The notes beneath the pieces were generated by a model that did not search any database, was not told the DNA's origin, and worked only from the letters and a program-made list of their open reading frames with translations. The translations under genes were made by a program, and so were the position numbers. DNA of 64,000 nucleotides from Bacteriovoracaceae bacterium (GTDB taxonomy: Bacteria > Bdellovibrionota > Bacteriovoracia > Bacteriovoracales > Bacteriovoracaceae), in contig CANFHC010000015.1 of NCBI GenBank assembly GCA_947446575.1, positions 1 to 64,000 on the forward strand. The letters run 5' to 3'. This document shows positions 25,720-34,196 of the stretch, one piece after another (the first letter of the stretch is position 1; every line of letters starts with the position of its first letter).

Positions 25720-26412
25720 ATGAAATTTAAAAATACACTCATTGCAGGCTCTTTTGTGAAAAGATATAAACGTTTCTTTGCCGATATTATCGTCGGTGGT
25801 GAAGTTGTTGTTGCACATACCGCCAATACTGGAACAATGAAAAATTGCTTGGGAGAAAACTGGCCAGCGTTATTAAGTTTTCATGACTCTTCAACTCGGA
25901 AACTTAAATACAGTTTTGAAATGATCAACAACGGAAAAACATGGATTGGAATTAACACATCGTCGACCAATGCACTCGCGATCGAGGCTATTAAAAATGG
26001 AGTCATTCCTGAACTTGCTGGTTACAGAGATCTAAAGCCTGAAGCAAAAATCGGACAAAGTCGAATTGATATACTTCTTTCAAATGGAGAAACTGAGCAG
26101 TGTTACGTTGAAGTAAAAAATGTTACTCTCAATGACGAAGAAGGCTACTGCTTATTCCCTGATGCAGTTACTGAGAGAGGACAAAAACATTTACGCGAGT
26201 TACTTGATTTGAAATCAAAAGGTATTCGAACTGTAATGTTGTTCATTGTTCAAAGAGAAGATGTGCATTCTTTTAAAATAGAAAACACTATTGACCCCGA
26301 ATATTGTCAACTATTAAAAGAAGTAATGTCGGCCGGAGTTGAAGTCTTAGTTTATCAATGTAAACTTTCGCCTTCTGAAATTATTGTGCATAAAAAATTG
26401 GAAATAAAATAA
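25720..26412 (+). CDS. sfsA: SfsA family nuclease
   Basis: A 230-residue SfsA (sugar fermentation stimulation) protein, now viewed as a DNA/RNA nuclease of PD-(D/E)xK type. Family blocks seen: VAHTANTGTMKNCL, IGINTSSTNALAIEA, IDILLSNG…CYVEVKNVTL (D…ExK active site), LFPDAVTERGQKHLREL and AGVEVLVYQC. Length is normal. It stands alone, with a hairpin just past the stop. Confidence 0.94.
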   Translation: MKFKNTLIAGSFVKRYKRFFADIIVGGEVVVAHTANTGTMKNCLGENWPALLSFHDSSTRKLKYSFEMINNGKTWIGINTSSTNALAIEAIKNGVIPELAGYRDLKPEAKIGQSRIDILLSNGETEQCYVEVKNVTLNDEEGYCLFPDAVTERGQKHLRELLDLKSKGIRTVMLFIVQREDVHSFKIENTIDPEYCQLLKEVMSAGVEVLVYQCKLSPSEIIVHKKLEIK

Positions 26413-26416
26413 ATGT

Positions 26417-26454
26417 AATTAAATGACCGATTTCCACAAATCGGCCATTTAATT
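26417..26454. terminator. hairpin between convergent sfsA and a small basic protein gene
   Basis: A 17-bp stem with one mismatch (AATTAAATGaCCGATTT against AAATCGGcCATTTAATT) and a four-base loop lies between two convergent stops. There is no long T run, but the AT-rich stem ends could serve; it may act in both directions. Confidence 0.6.
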
Positions 26455-26467
26455 ATAACTGAATAAC

Positions 26468-26644
26468 TTAGGCGGCTTTTTTATCTTTATTCTGATTGAT
26501 ATCTACAACATTGCTTGTGCTCGCTGTAGTAGTTATGCCGTGATCTTTCGATCCTTGCATTAACTTAAGATGGTTCATCGCCTTCTTTTCTTTCGTCGTA
26601 AGTTTTTTGCCGTGCTTATTCTTGTTAACGTGCTTATCTCCCAT
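26468..26644 (-). CDS. small lysine-rich protein, unknown function
   Basis: A 58-residue basic protein with no signal peptide: MGDKHVNKNKHGKKL…, then TKEKKAMNHLKLMQG. The start at 26644 has a very strong GAGGGAGG about eight bases upstream, so high expression is likely; the longer frame to 26668 would swallow that site. The second half (TTTASTSNVVDINQNK) looks unstructured. It may bind nucleic acid. It is divergent from the DUF692 gene. Confidence 0.6.
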   Translation of the reverse strand: MGDKHVNKNKHGKKLTTKEKKAMNHLKLMQGSKDHGITTTASTSNVVDINQNKDKKAA

Positions 26645-26780
26645 GAGACTACCTCCCTCGTGTAACACTCGAACTTTCTTATTGTAATAAATGTATCGTC
26701 ACCTTTATGATAATACTTTAGTCTTTTTATCAGTTAATTCAAGATTGCCGTCTTCTTAAACCTCTGAAAAAATAAGAAAC

Positions 26781-27617
26781 ATGAAAAAAGCTACTTCTGA
26801 CAAATTGGCCAATATATTTGGCTTAGGACTTCGAAGTCCCCACTACGCCTACTTAGAGACAAAACCTAAAGTTTTTGCAGGTTGGTTCGAAGTTATCAGT
26901 GAAAATTATTTTCGTTCTTCTGGAAAGCCTAGGAAAGTGCTCGAGGCACTTCGGGCAGATTACCCTATTTCATGTCATGGAGTTTCTCTTTCAATTGCAG
27001 CCTACGATGAATTTGATAGCTTCTACCTTGCTGATCTAAAAAAATTCTTTAATGAAATTGATCCATTCATCGTTTCAGATCATTTGTGTTTTACAGGTGT
27101 CAAGGGAAACAATTTGCACAACCTTCTTCCTTTTGCTTATAACCAAGAAAATCTTTCGCATTTAAGTGCTCGCATCGATTTTGTGCAAAATTATTTTGGA
27201 AGAAAATTTGGCTTTGAAAATCTATCAGCTTATTTTGATTATAAAAACTCTACGATGAGCGAATGGGATTTTATAAACGAACTTACTAAAATAACTGATT
27301 GCAACTTATTGCTCGATCTCAATAATATATTTGTGAACTCCTACAATCATGAATTTGCTTGCGATGATTATTTAAAGGTCATTCCAATGAATCGAGTTCA
27401 AGAGATTCACATGGCAGGATTTAGTGAGCGAGAAGGATTTTATTTTGATACTCACTCCAATCCGCTCTATCCAGAAATTATTGAATTGTATAAAAAAGTT
27501 TTGTCAGTCAAAAAAAATATACCAGTTCTCTATGAATGGGACGAAGACATTCCGGAATTTGCGATTTTAGAAAATCAAATTCTAACTGTTGCTTCAATCT
27601 GGGAGAAAACTCCATGA
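26781..27617 (+). CDS. DUF692 (MbnB/TglH/BufB-like) iron-dependent enzyme
   Basis: A 278-residue TIM-barrel protein of the DUF692 family. Candidate iron ligands appear in order: SCHGVSLS, VSDHLCF, GFENLSAY, LLLDLNNIFVNSYNH, EIHMAGF, DTHSNPLY and YEWD. Known members (MbnB, TglH, BufB) are multinuclear iron enzymes that oxidise cysteines in small ribosomally made peptides, usually with a partner protein. The partner is here: the next gene (DUF2063) starts inside its stop (ATGA). No cysteine-rich precursor gene is seen beside it, which is unusual. Confidence 0.88.
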   Translation: MKKATSDKLANIFGLGLRSPHYAYLETKPKVFAGWFEVISENYFRSSGKPRKVLEALRADYPISCHGVSLSIAAYDEFDSFYLADLKKFFNEIDPFIVSDHLCFTGVKGNNLHNLLPFAYNQENLSHLSARIDFVQNYFGRKFGFENLSAYFDYKNSTMSEWDFINELTKITDCNLLLDLNNIFVNSYNHEFACDDYLKVIPMNRVQEIHMAGFSEREGFYFDTHSNPLYPEIIELYKKVLSVKKNIPVLYEWDEDIPEFAILENQILTVASIWEKTP

Positions 27618-28384
27618 AACAAAAAGAATTTAATCAAAAATTTGCAGAGACTATTAGGTCTACAAACGAATCCCATAATCTTCTATCTTTAATCAAGGAC
27701 TCTCCTAAATTAAAAGCAGAAAGAGCTATAGAAGTTTATCAAGAAGATTATCAAGCGCGATTAAGTGAAGCACTTAAAAATACTTATCGGGCTACTTTCT
27801 CACTTATTGGTGATGATGATTTTACTATTTTGACTCGTGATTATATAGCGAATTTCCCCTCCCCTTTTTTAGATCTAGATGACTATGGAAATCACATGAG
27901 TGAATTTCTATCCAATCATTTTTTAGGAAAAGACTATGTTTTTTTAGCTGAACTGGCAGACTATGAATGGAATTTTAGAGAAGTCTTTCATATGCAACAA
28001 GAGCAAGGATTGAATGTAATTGAACTTCAAAATTTGTTGAAATCAGACTCAGGTTCTTTTGTTTTAGTTCCATCGATTCGCTTGTTACACTATTCATTTT
28101 TAATAAGTAACCTATATGCACTTAAAGATGTTTCAGATGATAGTGATGATGAAGAAAATTTTTATTATGAAGAATCACAGTTTATACTCATGATAAAAAG
28201 CGGAGTCCTGGTTAAAACGCATATTTTGTCAAAAAACCAATGGGAAATAATGAAAAAATTTCAGGCTCCTACAACTTTTTCAAACGCTATCCAAAATGTT
28301 ACGGCCACAGTGACACCAGGTGAAATACAAAATCTTTTCCGAATTTTAGGAACCGAGCAGATACTTCTGAATTCTAATCAGTAG
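27614..28384 (+). CDS. DUF2063 family partner protein (MbnC/BufC-like)
   Basis: A 256-residue protein beginning MKQKEFNQKFAETIRS, starting in an ATGA overlap with the DUF692 gene. The N-terminal domain pattern (AIEVYQEDYQARLSEALKN, ATFSLIGDDDF, YGNHMSEFL, ELADYEWNFREVFH) fits DUF2063, the usual companion that binds the precursor peptide for DUF692 enzymes. The C-terminal half is more divergent. A repeat-rich spot (GACAAATTG twice) follows its stop. Confidence 0.82.
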   Translation: MKQKEFNQKFAETIRSTNESHNLLSLIKDSPKLKAERAIEVYQEDYQARLSEALKNTYRATFSLIGDDDFTILTRDYIANFPSPFLDLDDYGNHMSEFLSNHFLGKDYVFLAELADYEWNFREVFHMQQEQGLNVIELQNLLKSDSGSFVLVPSIRLLHYSFLISNLYALKDVSDDSDDEENFYYEESQFILMIKSGVLVKTHILSKNQWEIMKKFQAPTTFSNAIQNVTATVTPGEIQNLFRILGTEQILLNSNQ

Positions 28385-28412
28385 ACAAATTGACCGGGGA
28401 CAAATTGGCCCC
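28384..28412 (+). repeat. short tandem/inverted repeat, possibly REP-like
   Basis: GACAAATTGACC (28384-28395) and GACAAATTGGCC (28399-28410) are direct copies 15 bp apart, and GGGG (28396-28399) can pair with CCCC (28409-28412). It follows the DUF2063 stop, so it could be an extragenic repeat of the kind moved by REP-associated transposases, or just a weak terminator. Confidence 0.4.
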
Positions 28413-28471
28413 TAAATAATGGCCTCAATCATGCAAATCCCTTAGAAATTTTAAAAAATTCTGGGGGGAAT

Positions 28472-28972
28472 ATGAAAAAAATACTTTTAGTGCTTCTTTG
28501 TGGTTCATTTTTTGTGGCAGGAAATATTCAAGCAAAGGAAGAAATTCTGGCAGTGATTACAAATGATGAAAATCACGATGTCATGAATTTGGTGGCCAGC
28601 AGTGATGACGTCACTCAATCTCTCAAGTCTTTTTATAAGGACGATTATGCTAATGGGCAAAAGACAGAACGAGAATTACTTCCTACTAAAGAATTATTAA
28701 AAGAAGGTGTAATCCTAGATAAGCGCGGAGACCGCACTGTAATCAATTTAAAGAGTGATAACTTTGATTTTGAACAAGGTGGAACTATCACGATAGATAC
28801 TCTCTACAATGGCGTTACAGGTGAGCGCAAACAATACGAAATTGAAATTGCTAAAGATGGTAATAATTGGAAACTTTTTAATAAAGACAATATTGTTTCA
28901 AAATTACATATTGAAGTGAATAAAAAAGCTTTTATTGGAACGATAGGTGTAAAAAACATTCGGATGGATTAA
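28472..28972 (+). CDS. secreted protein, unknown function
   Basis: A 166-residue protein with a Sec signal peptide (MKKILLVLLCGSFFVAGNIQA-K) and a strong GGGGGG ribosome site. The mature part is acidic and beta-rich (RTVINLKSDNFDFEQGGTITIDTLYNG, SKLHIEVNKKAFIGTIGVKNIRM) with no cysteine, so it is a poor candidate substrate for the DUF692 enzyme upstream. A palindromic hairpin follows the stop. I do not recognise the family. Confidence 0.65.
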   Translation: MKKILLVLLCGSFFVAGNIQAKEEILAVITNDENHDVMNLVASSDDVTQSLKSFYKDDYANGQKTERELLPTKELLKEGVILDKRGDRTVINLKSDNFDFEQGGTITIDTLYNGVTGERKQYEIEIAKDGNNWKLFNKDNIVSKLHIEVNKKAFIGTIGVKNIRMD

Positions 28973-28977
28973 TATTT

Positions 28978-28997
28978 ACCCGAGGTCAACCTCGGGT
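28978..28997 (+). terminator. perfect hairpin after the secreted protein gene
   Basis: ACCCGAGGT (28978-28986) pairs perfectly with ACCTCGGGT (28989-28997). There is no T run, so termination is plausible but not certain; it also lies downstream of the convergent PilZ-like gene. Confidence 0.55.
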
Positions 28998-29024
28998 ATT
29001 AATAAGTTGAGTGTCTATCTCTCT

Positions 29025-29969
29025 CTAGGCACTCTTCTTCCAAACTTTGTTGTTTTCTAATTCTTCTAAATTTTTTGTAAAATGCACTTTTGTTTTTTCA
29101 ACCAATGGAGCAAAAACTGCTTTTAATTCTGTTTCATGTCCTTGGGGAATCAAGTCTTCATAGCGAGCAAATATAAAAAACTCTTCATCTGCACTTCTCT
29201 TGGCATTATTCATATTCCCATAGAAATTTAGAATTCTTGATTCCAGCTTAAAGAGTAAAAAGTCCCCCTTTAAAATAGCTTGGTCTTCATCTAATTTTTT
29301 AAATGCATCCTCTACTTTCATATTTCCAATTTTGGTATATTGCTTAACTGGAATTTTTAATTCAAGGATTTGCGAGTTTTTTATTTTATTTAAAAAATTT
29401 TTGTCCTTAATTTTAAAGATAAATCCAACTTCAGAAAGCTGATGAATAAGAACTTTATCACCGTACTCATTTACATCATTATCCATTTTAAAAACGATTG
29501 GAATTTGCGAGTTCAAACGAAATGATCTTAATGTATAATGCTCAAGTAAAATTTTTCGCATTACAAATTTTGAATAGACTTCATTATCGAGCCATTTCAT
29601 CGAAGTAAGCGTATAATAAGGTCCTTGCTCACTATCAAAAGAAAAAAGGATTTCATCTTTACGTTCAAACCAAGTTAGTCTTAAGCGGCTATCTAGATAA
29701 GATTCATATAGTGAATAAAGATCACTTTTCATAACTTTTATTTTATTACATAGCCAAACAGGTTTTGACTTCAACTCTTGCAATGTCTGATTAAGTCTCA
29801 TTAGGTGAAAATTATTATTAAAATTTTTATAATGTTTTCTTTGAGCAAGACAAGTCTGATCCCAGTTCGCCCAGTGAAATGTTAGCTCTTTGGTCAGTTT
29901 TAAATGTTCGGTTAAATCACGAGTTCCTAGGTAGTCTTGTAGCGATAAACTTCTTAATGGTGCGTTCAT
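29025..29969 (-). CDS. PilZ-like protein, uncertain
   Basis: A 314-residue cytosolic protein rich in aromatic and basic residues. A middle stretch (about 145-195) reads YTLRSFRLNSQIPIVF…LIHQLSEVGFIFKIKD, which resembles the PilZ layout of an arginine pair then DxSxxGF, though the spacing (RSFR) and the first Asp differ. A good GGAGG ribosome site precedes the ATG. It is divergent from the HD-GYP-like gene at 30181. A c-di-GMP link is an inference. Confidence 0.5.
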   Translation of the reverse strand: MNAPLRSLSLQDYLGTRDLTEHLKLTKELTFHWANWDQTCLAQRKHYKNFNNNFHLMRLNQTLQELKSKPVWLCNKIKVMKSDLYSLYESYLDSRLRLTWFERKDEILFSFDSEQGPYYTLTSMKWLDNEVYSKFVMRKILLEHYTLRSFRLNSQIPIVFKMDNDVNEYGDKVLIHQLSEVGFIFKIKDKNFLNKIKNSQILELKIPVKQYTKIGNMKVEDAFKKLDEDQAILKGDFLLFKLESRILNFYGNMNNAKRSADEEFFIFARYEDLIPQGHETELKAVFAPLVEKTKVHFTKNLEELENNKVWKKSA

Positions 29970-30097
29970 AACAGAATCCTCCGAGAGATTAGATCAGTCA
30001 TAGTCATTTTCACCATTTTAACTGGCCTGATAATCTTCTGGTCACTTATTTGCTAATTTTTCAAAAGGCTTGAATTTGTTCTTATTTCACTTAAAGA

Positions 30098-30184
30098 ATG
30101 CATAAAGAAGAATCAGGAAAATTGTGTCTATTTTGTGGCAGTTTTGATCTAGATAAAAAAAACTCTGATATAATCAATATATGA
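30098..30184 (+). CDS. 28-residue upstream ORF with CxxC, coupled to the next gene
   Basis: The frame reads MHKEESGKLCLFCGSFDLD… and stops at TGA 30182-30184, which overlaps the ATG of the following gene as ATGA. The following gene has no Shine-Dalgarno of its own, which is what translational coupling from such a mini-gene would explain. The CLFC motif could bind a metal. Its own ribosome site is weak. Confidence 0.4.
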   Translation: MHKEESGKLCLFCGSFDLDKKNSDIINI

Positions 30185-31188
30185 AGAATCCTTTCGATGT
30201 CCTTGAACAAAATTCATTGAACTTTAAACTTACCTCTATTTCTTTTAGAGAGATTTTCTTTATAGCTGAAACTCCTTGTGATATTTATGCGCAAGTCGAC
30301 GGTCTTTTTAAAGTTGTGCTCTATAAAAAAGCTGAAATTTCTAATTCACTTCTAAAAGAATTATTGCAAAAGAAGCTAGCTAATCTTTTTGTTATGGAAG
30401 GAGACAGGCCATCACTGCGCTTTGCCCAGCAAGAGAATTTACGAAATGTAACTCGCTCACTCTCCATTGGGGATCCGCTGGAAAAAGCTCGACTGCAAAC
30501 GAATCTGCTGACTCTCAATTTGGGATATTTGTATGAAGATCCAACCGATGACAATCTCTTAAATCTGCAAGTTCAGAGCGCAAAAAATTTAGCAACTTTT
30601 CTCTTTAACAAACCACAAATTCACGAAGCTCTCTATAAAGAATTCATCAAACAAAAACATCACTATATCTTTGCACAACCATTTCTCTCAACTTTATTTT
30701 TATTGGGAGTCATGAAAAACTCCCGCATGTATATCGATAAAGATATTGAGTTGTTTTTCTTAACCAGTTATTTAAAAGACATCGGAATGTCGGCTATTCC
30801 GGTAGAAAAATACAATCAAGAAAATCTTGATGACGATGACAAAAAGCTTTTAGCAAGTCACCCTCAATTGTCTGTGAATATTTTAAAGGGTCGAGTGCCC
30901 CTACCGCCGAATCATTTAAAAATAATTGAAAACCATCACATCTACAGCACGCTTACTAACCAGCTCAATCTCGCTGAAAAAGACGATCCTAATACTGTTT
31001 ATGGATTCGAAACAATGATGATTTCAGTAATGGATACAGTCGCGGCCATGATAACTGATAGGCCTTTTAGAAATGCCGAATCGCTATATAAAAGTTTAGA
31101 TCTCATTCGTCTTTTAATTGGTGAACAATATCCGCAAGAGTTCAAGTTGATCGTCTTTTATTTCAAAAATTTTTTCAAAACCGTCTAG
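30181..31188 (+). CDS. divergent HD-GYP-like protein
   Basis: A 335-residue protein. The N-terminal about 90 residues could be a small sensory or PilZ-like region. The C-terminal half follows the HD-GYP order but is degenerate: the HD pair is YLKDIGM (His to Lys), an intermediate His is kept in LASHPQLS, and the GYP loop reads ENHHIYSTL. Catalysis is therefore unlikely. No ribosome site is visible before the ATG, and a 28-codon frame overlaps its start. Confidence 0.66.
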   Translation: MKNPFDVLEQNSLNFKLTSISFREIFFIAETPCDIYAQVDGLFKVVLYKKAEISNSLLKELLQKKLANLFVMEGDRPSLRFAQQENLRNVTRSLSIGDPLEKARLQTNLLTLNLGYLYEDPTDDNLLNLQVQSAKNLATFLFNKPQIHEALYKEFIKQKHHYIFAQPFLSTLFLLGVMKNSRMYIDKDIELFFLTSYLKDIGMSAIPVEKYNQENLDDDDKKLLASHPQLSVNILKGRVPLPPNHLKIIENHHIYSTLTNQLNLAEKDDPNTVYGFETMMISVMDTVAAMITDRPFRNAESLYKSLDLIRLLIGEQYPQEFKLIVFYFKNFFKTV

Positions 31189-31295
31189 GCAATAACGGAG
31201 TAATTCCCTCCTGCATAAATTTCTTTTCAAACTGTAATCATACATGAAACACTTTGAAGTGAGTTTAATGCCAATTAATTCTAGGGAGGGAAATA

Positions 31296-31514
31296 ATGGC
31301 GATACAAGATATAAGTCCGCTTACGGGTATTATTGCCGAAGATCTAGTCTATGTAGACTTTGGGGAACATGAGGGAAAATCTGTTCTCGAAGTTGCAGAC
31401 ACACTACCTGAATACTACGAGTTTTTAGTTGAGAGCAAAGAAGGTGGCAAGTGCACTATTCGCCGCTCCAAAGATAAAAGCTTTAGACTCTACGTTACTC
31501 AAACTGCTCATTAA
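31296..31514 (+). CDS. small conserved-looking protein, DUF3820-like pattern
   Basis: A 72-residue protein with a strong AGGGAGGG ribosome site. The centre (YVDFGEHEGKSVLEVADTLPEYYEFLVE) resembles the short DUF3820-type motif (FGKYKGxxLxDVPxxYLxWL), which also occurs at the end of some exonucleases. The C-terminal third is a basic beta-strand pair. No membrane segment. Function unknown. Confidence 0.6.
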   Translation: MAIQDISPLTGIIAEDLVYVDFGEHEGKSVLEVADTLPEYYEFLVESKEGGKCTIRRSKDKSFRLYVTQTAH

Positions 31515-31528
31515 TTAGACAATTCTTC

Positions 31529-31550
31529 GGGGAAAGGGCTCTCTTTCCCC
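31529..31550 (+). terminator. hairpin upstream of the pst operon
   Basis: GGGGAAAG (31529-31536) pairs with CTTTCCCC (31543-31550) across a six-base loop, 15 bp after the small protein stop. The following ATATTCTT is only weakly T-rich, but position and stem suggest a terminator that separates the two units. Confidence 0.65.
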
Positions 31551-31555
31551 ATATT

Positions 31556-31587
31556 CTTAACATAATCCTAACAAATGACCCTTTAAT
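31556..31587 (+). promoter_or_regulatory. candidate Pho box and -10 for the pst-pho operon
   Basis: CTTAACA-TAAT-CCTAACA (31556-31573) has the 7-4-7 direct-repeat geometry, repeating at 11 bp, of a PhoB/PhoP site. A -10-like TTTAAT (31582-31587) follows at the distance expected when the box replaces the -35. The pstC start lies 28 bp further on. PhoB is encoded in the same operon, so self-regulation under phosphate limitation is expected. Confidence 0.6.
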
Positions 31588-31615
31588 TTTTGAGTGAAAT
31601 TGTCGATTATGAGCC

Positions 31616-32533
31616 ATGGTTAAATTAAACTCTAAGACTCAAGATGCACTCTTGTTTTATGCCTTGAGATTCATTTCTCTTTTGGTCATTGGCTTGCTGC
31701 TTTTTATTATTTTTATTTTATTTAAGGCTGCTTGGCCTGCCATTATTCACAATGGTTTAGGATTTATTATCCGAACAGAATGGAATCCAATCGAAAATCA
31801 ATTCGGCGCCCTTCCTTTTATTTTTGGAACTCTCGTCACTTCATTTCTAGCTGTTTTAATCGCAACCCCTGTAAGTATTTTCGTGGCCTTATTTATTTCT
31901 GAATATCTTCCAACACAATTTTCGCGCATCATCTCTACTCTTGTAGAAATGGTTGCAGCAATTCCAAGTATCGTCTTTGGATTGTGGGGAATTTTCTTTT
32001 TGTCGCCGCTGATGAAATCAACGCTTGCTCCTTTTCTAAAAACATATTTTGGTTATCTGCCAATTTTTTCTGGTCCAAGTTTTGGAATCGGTATCCTCAC
32101 TGCCTCGCTGGTTTTGTCCGTTATGATTGTTCCAACTATTTCTTCAATTTGCCGCTCAATTTTTGAACTCGTTCCTCAACATCAAAAAGAAGCTTCATAC
32201 GCATTAGGATCTACCAAATTTGAAATGATAAAAATGGCAGTTATTTCTCCATCACTTTCAGGTATCAGTAGTGCGGTGGTTTTAGGTCTTGGGCGAGCAT
32301 TGGGAGAGACCATGGCAGTAACAATGCTAATTGGTAACTCACCATTAATATCTAAATCAGTTTTTGCTCCTGCTGCAACGATGGCTTCAGTTATGGCAAA
32401 CGAATATACCGATGCCAATACTCCCTTGCATGTAGCTTCTCTATGTTACTTGGCCCTACTTTTATTTTTAATTACTTTTCTTTCCAATCTGTTTGCTAAA
32501 ACTATTGTGAAGAATTTTTCTAAAATAGGTTAA
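31616..32533 (+). CDS. pstC: phosphate ABC transporter permease PstC
   Basis: A 305-residue inner-membrane protein with six membrane segments and the permease EAA loop (KEASYALGSTKFEMIKMAV). The N-terminal cytosolic tail and first segment (FISLLVIGLLLFIIFILF), and MVAAIPSIVFGLWGIFFL, are typical of PstC. First gene of pstC-pstA-pstB-phoU-phoB-phoR. The gene for the periplasmic phosphate-binding protein PstS, usually first, is absent here. Confidence 0.94.
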   Translation: MVKLNSKTQDALLFYALRFISLLVIGLLLFIIFILFKAAWPAIIHNGLGFIIRTEWNPIENQFGALPFIFGTLVTSFLAVLIATPVSIFVALFISEYLPTQFSRIISTLVEMVAAIPSIVFGLWGIFFLSPLMKSTLAPFLKTYFGYLPIFSGPSFGIGILTASLVLSVMIVPTISSICRSIFELVPQHQKEASYALGSTKFEMIKMAVISPSLSGISSAVVLGLGRALGETMAVTMLIGNSPLISKSVFAPAATMASVMANEYTDANTPLHVASLCYLALLLFLITFLSNLFAKTIVKNFSKIG

Positions 32534-32539
32534 ATTTTA

Positions 32540-33394
32540 ATGAAATTAAATTACAGACTTATTCGAAAAATAAAAAACCAGCTTTTTATGTTGGTTATAT
32601 TCCTCAGTGCTGCCCTAGTATTAATTCCACTTTTTCTTGTTATCAAGTACGTTTTTCAAGAAGGTGCAAGCTCGCTAAGCTTGAGTTTTTTCACCGAACT
32701 TCCTAAACCTGTTGGAGAAGTTGGTGGTGGGATGATGCATGCAATTTTAGGAACTATGTATATTGTTTTATTAGGTGCCTTGATTGCAGTTCCTATTGGA
32801 ATTACCTGCGGGATTTATCTGTGTGAGTTTAGTAAAAGTAAACTTTCTAAGACACTCAAGCTTACAGTCGATTTAATGAGCGGGATCCCCTCTATCGTTA
32901 TTGGTATTTTCGCCTATCTGATGGTTGTCGTACCTCTAAAAAGTTTTTCTGCCCTAGCTGGTGGAGTTGCTTTGAGTATTATCATGCTTCCTATTATTAT
33001 TAAGACTAGCGAAGAGATTTTAAAGTTAGTTCCCAATCATATTCGAGAAGCAGGTCTTGCTCTTGGTCTTCCACGTTGGAAAGTTATTCTCTTTATTATT
33101 CTAAAAGGAAGTATCTCCAATTTGCTTACTGGAATCATTTTAGCAATTTCTCGTGCCGCTGGTGAAACAGCTCCACTTCTGTTTACAGCTTTTGGGAATA
33201 TGTATTTGAGTTTTGATTTGAAAAAACCAATGGCCACACTTCCAGTACAAATCTACACCTATGCCATTTCACCTTTTAAAGATTGGCAAAGACAAGCATG
33301 GGCCGGTGCATTTGTTTTAATGGTGCTGATTCTTACAATGAATTTATTTGCTCGTTTTTTACTGAATAAAATTAAAGATAAAAAAGGATTCTAA
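32540..33394 (+). CDS. pstA: phosphate ABC transporter permease PstA
   Basis: A 284-residue permease with about six membrane segments. Typical PstA segments: GGMMHAILGTMYIVLLGAL, LMSGIPSIVIGIFAYL and the EAA loop REAGLALGLPRWKVIL. It pairs with PstC to form the membrane channel; six bases separate the genes. Confidence 0.95.
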   Translation: MKLNYRLIRKIKNQLFMLVIFLSAALVLIPLFLVIKYVFQEGASSLSLSFFTELPKPVGEVGGGMMHAILGTMYIVLLGALIAVPIGITCGIYLCEFSKSKLSKTLKLTVDLMSGIPSIVIGIFAYLMVVVPLKSFSALAGGVALSIIMLPIIIKTSEEILKLVPNHIREAGLALGLPRWKVILFIILKGSISNLLTGIILAISRAAGETAPLLFTAFGNMYLSFDLKKPMATLPVQIYTYAISPFKDWQRQAWAGAFVLMVLILTMNLFARFLLNKIKDKKGF

Positions 33395-33397
33395 TAT

Positions 33398-34177
33398 ATG
33401 TCTAATATCGAAATGAAAGAAAAAGTTATACTCGAAGCCAAAAATCTAGAAGCTTGGTTTGGCGATTTTCAAGCAGTAAAAGGAATAAACGTTTCTTACG
33501 GCGAGAAAACAATTAATGCCATCATTGGTCCTTCTGGTTGTGGTAAATCAACCTACCTTCGTTGCCTCAATCGGATTCATGAAGAAATTGAAGGGACAAA
33601 AGTTCATGGTGAAGTTTTGCTAGAAGGAAAAAATATTTATGACAAAAAAATAGATGTTGTAGACGTACGAAAAAGAATTGGAATGGTTTTTCAAAAACCC
33701 AATCCTTTCCCCTCAATGAGTATATTAGACAACGTAGTTATAGGATTACGCCTTCAAGGAATAACTAAACGTTCTACCTTGATGGAGACGGCTGAATCTT
33801 GTCTTAAAAAAGCAGCTCTTTGGGAAGAGGTTAAAGACAAATTGAATTCACTCGGAACTTCGCTCTCTGGAGGACAGCAACAACGATTATGTATTGCTCG
33901 AGCTCTGGCGATTAATCCTCCTGTTTTACTAATGGATGAACCAACTTCGGCCCTTGATCCAATCGCAACAGCTAAAATTGAAGAGTTGATGAATGAGATC
34001 AAACGCGATTACACTGTTATTATCGTTACACATAACATGCAGCAAGCAGCACGAATTTCTGATTATACATCATTTTTTGTTTACGGTAAGATGATTGAGC
34101 ATGGACTGAGTTCAGACATATTCACCAACCCAAAAGAAAAACAAACAGAAGATTATATTTCAGGAAGATTCGGTTAA
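33398..34177 (+). CDS. pstB: phosphate ABC transporter ATP-binding protein PstB
   Basis: A 259-residue ATPase with Walker [11 protein letters not shown]-loop [11 protein letters not shown] (a PstB hallmark), signature LSGGQQQR, Walker B VLLMDEP and H-loop VTHN. Length is normal. AAGGA precedes the ATG, three bases after the pstA stop. Confidence 0.97.
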   Translation: MSNIEMKEKVILEAKNLEAWFGDFQAVKGINVSYGEKTINAIIGPSGCGKSTYLRCLNRIHEEIEGTKVHGEVLLEGKNIYDKKIDVVDVRKRIGMVFQKPNPFPSMSILDNVVIGLRLQGITKRSTLMETAESCLKKAALWEEVKDKLNSLGTSLSGGQQQRLCIARALAINPPVLLMDEPTSALDPIATAKIEELMNEIKRDYTVIIVTHNMQQAARISDYTSFFVYGKMIEHGLSSDIFTNPKEKQTEDYISGRFG

Positions 34178-34196
34178 AAACTAAAGAGGATACAAT

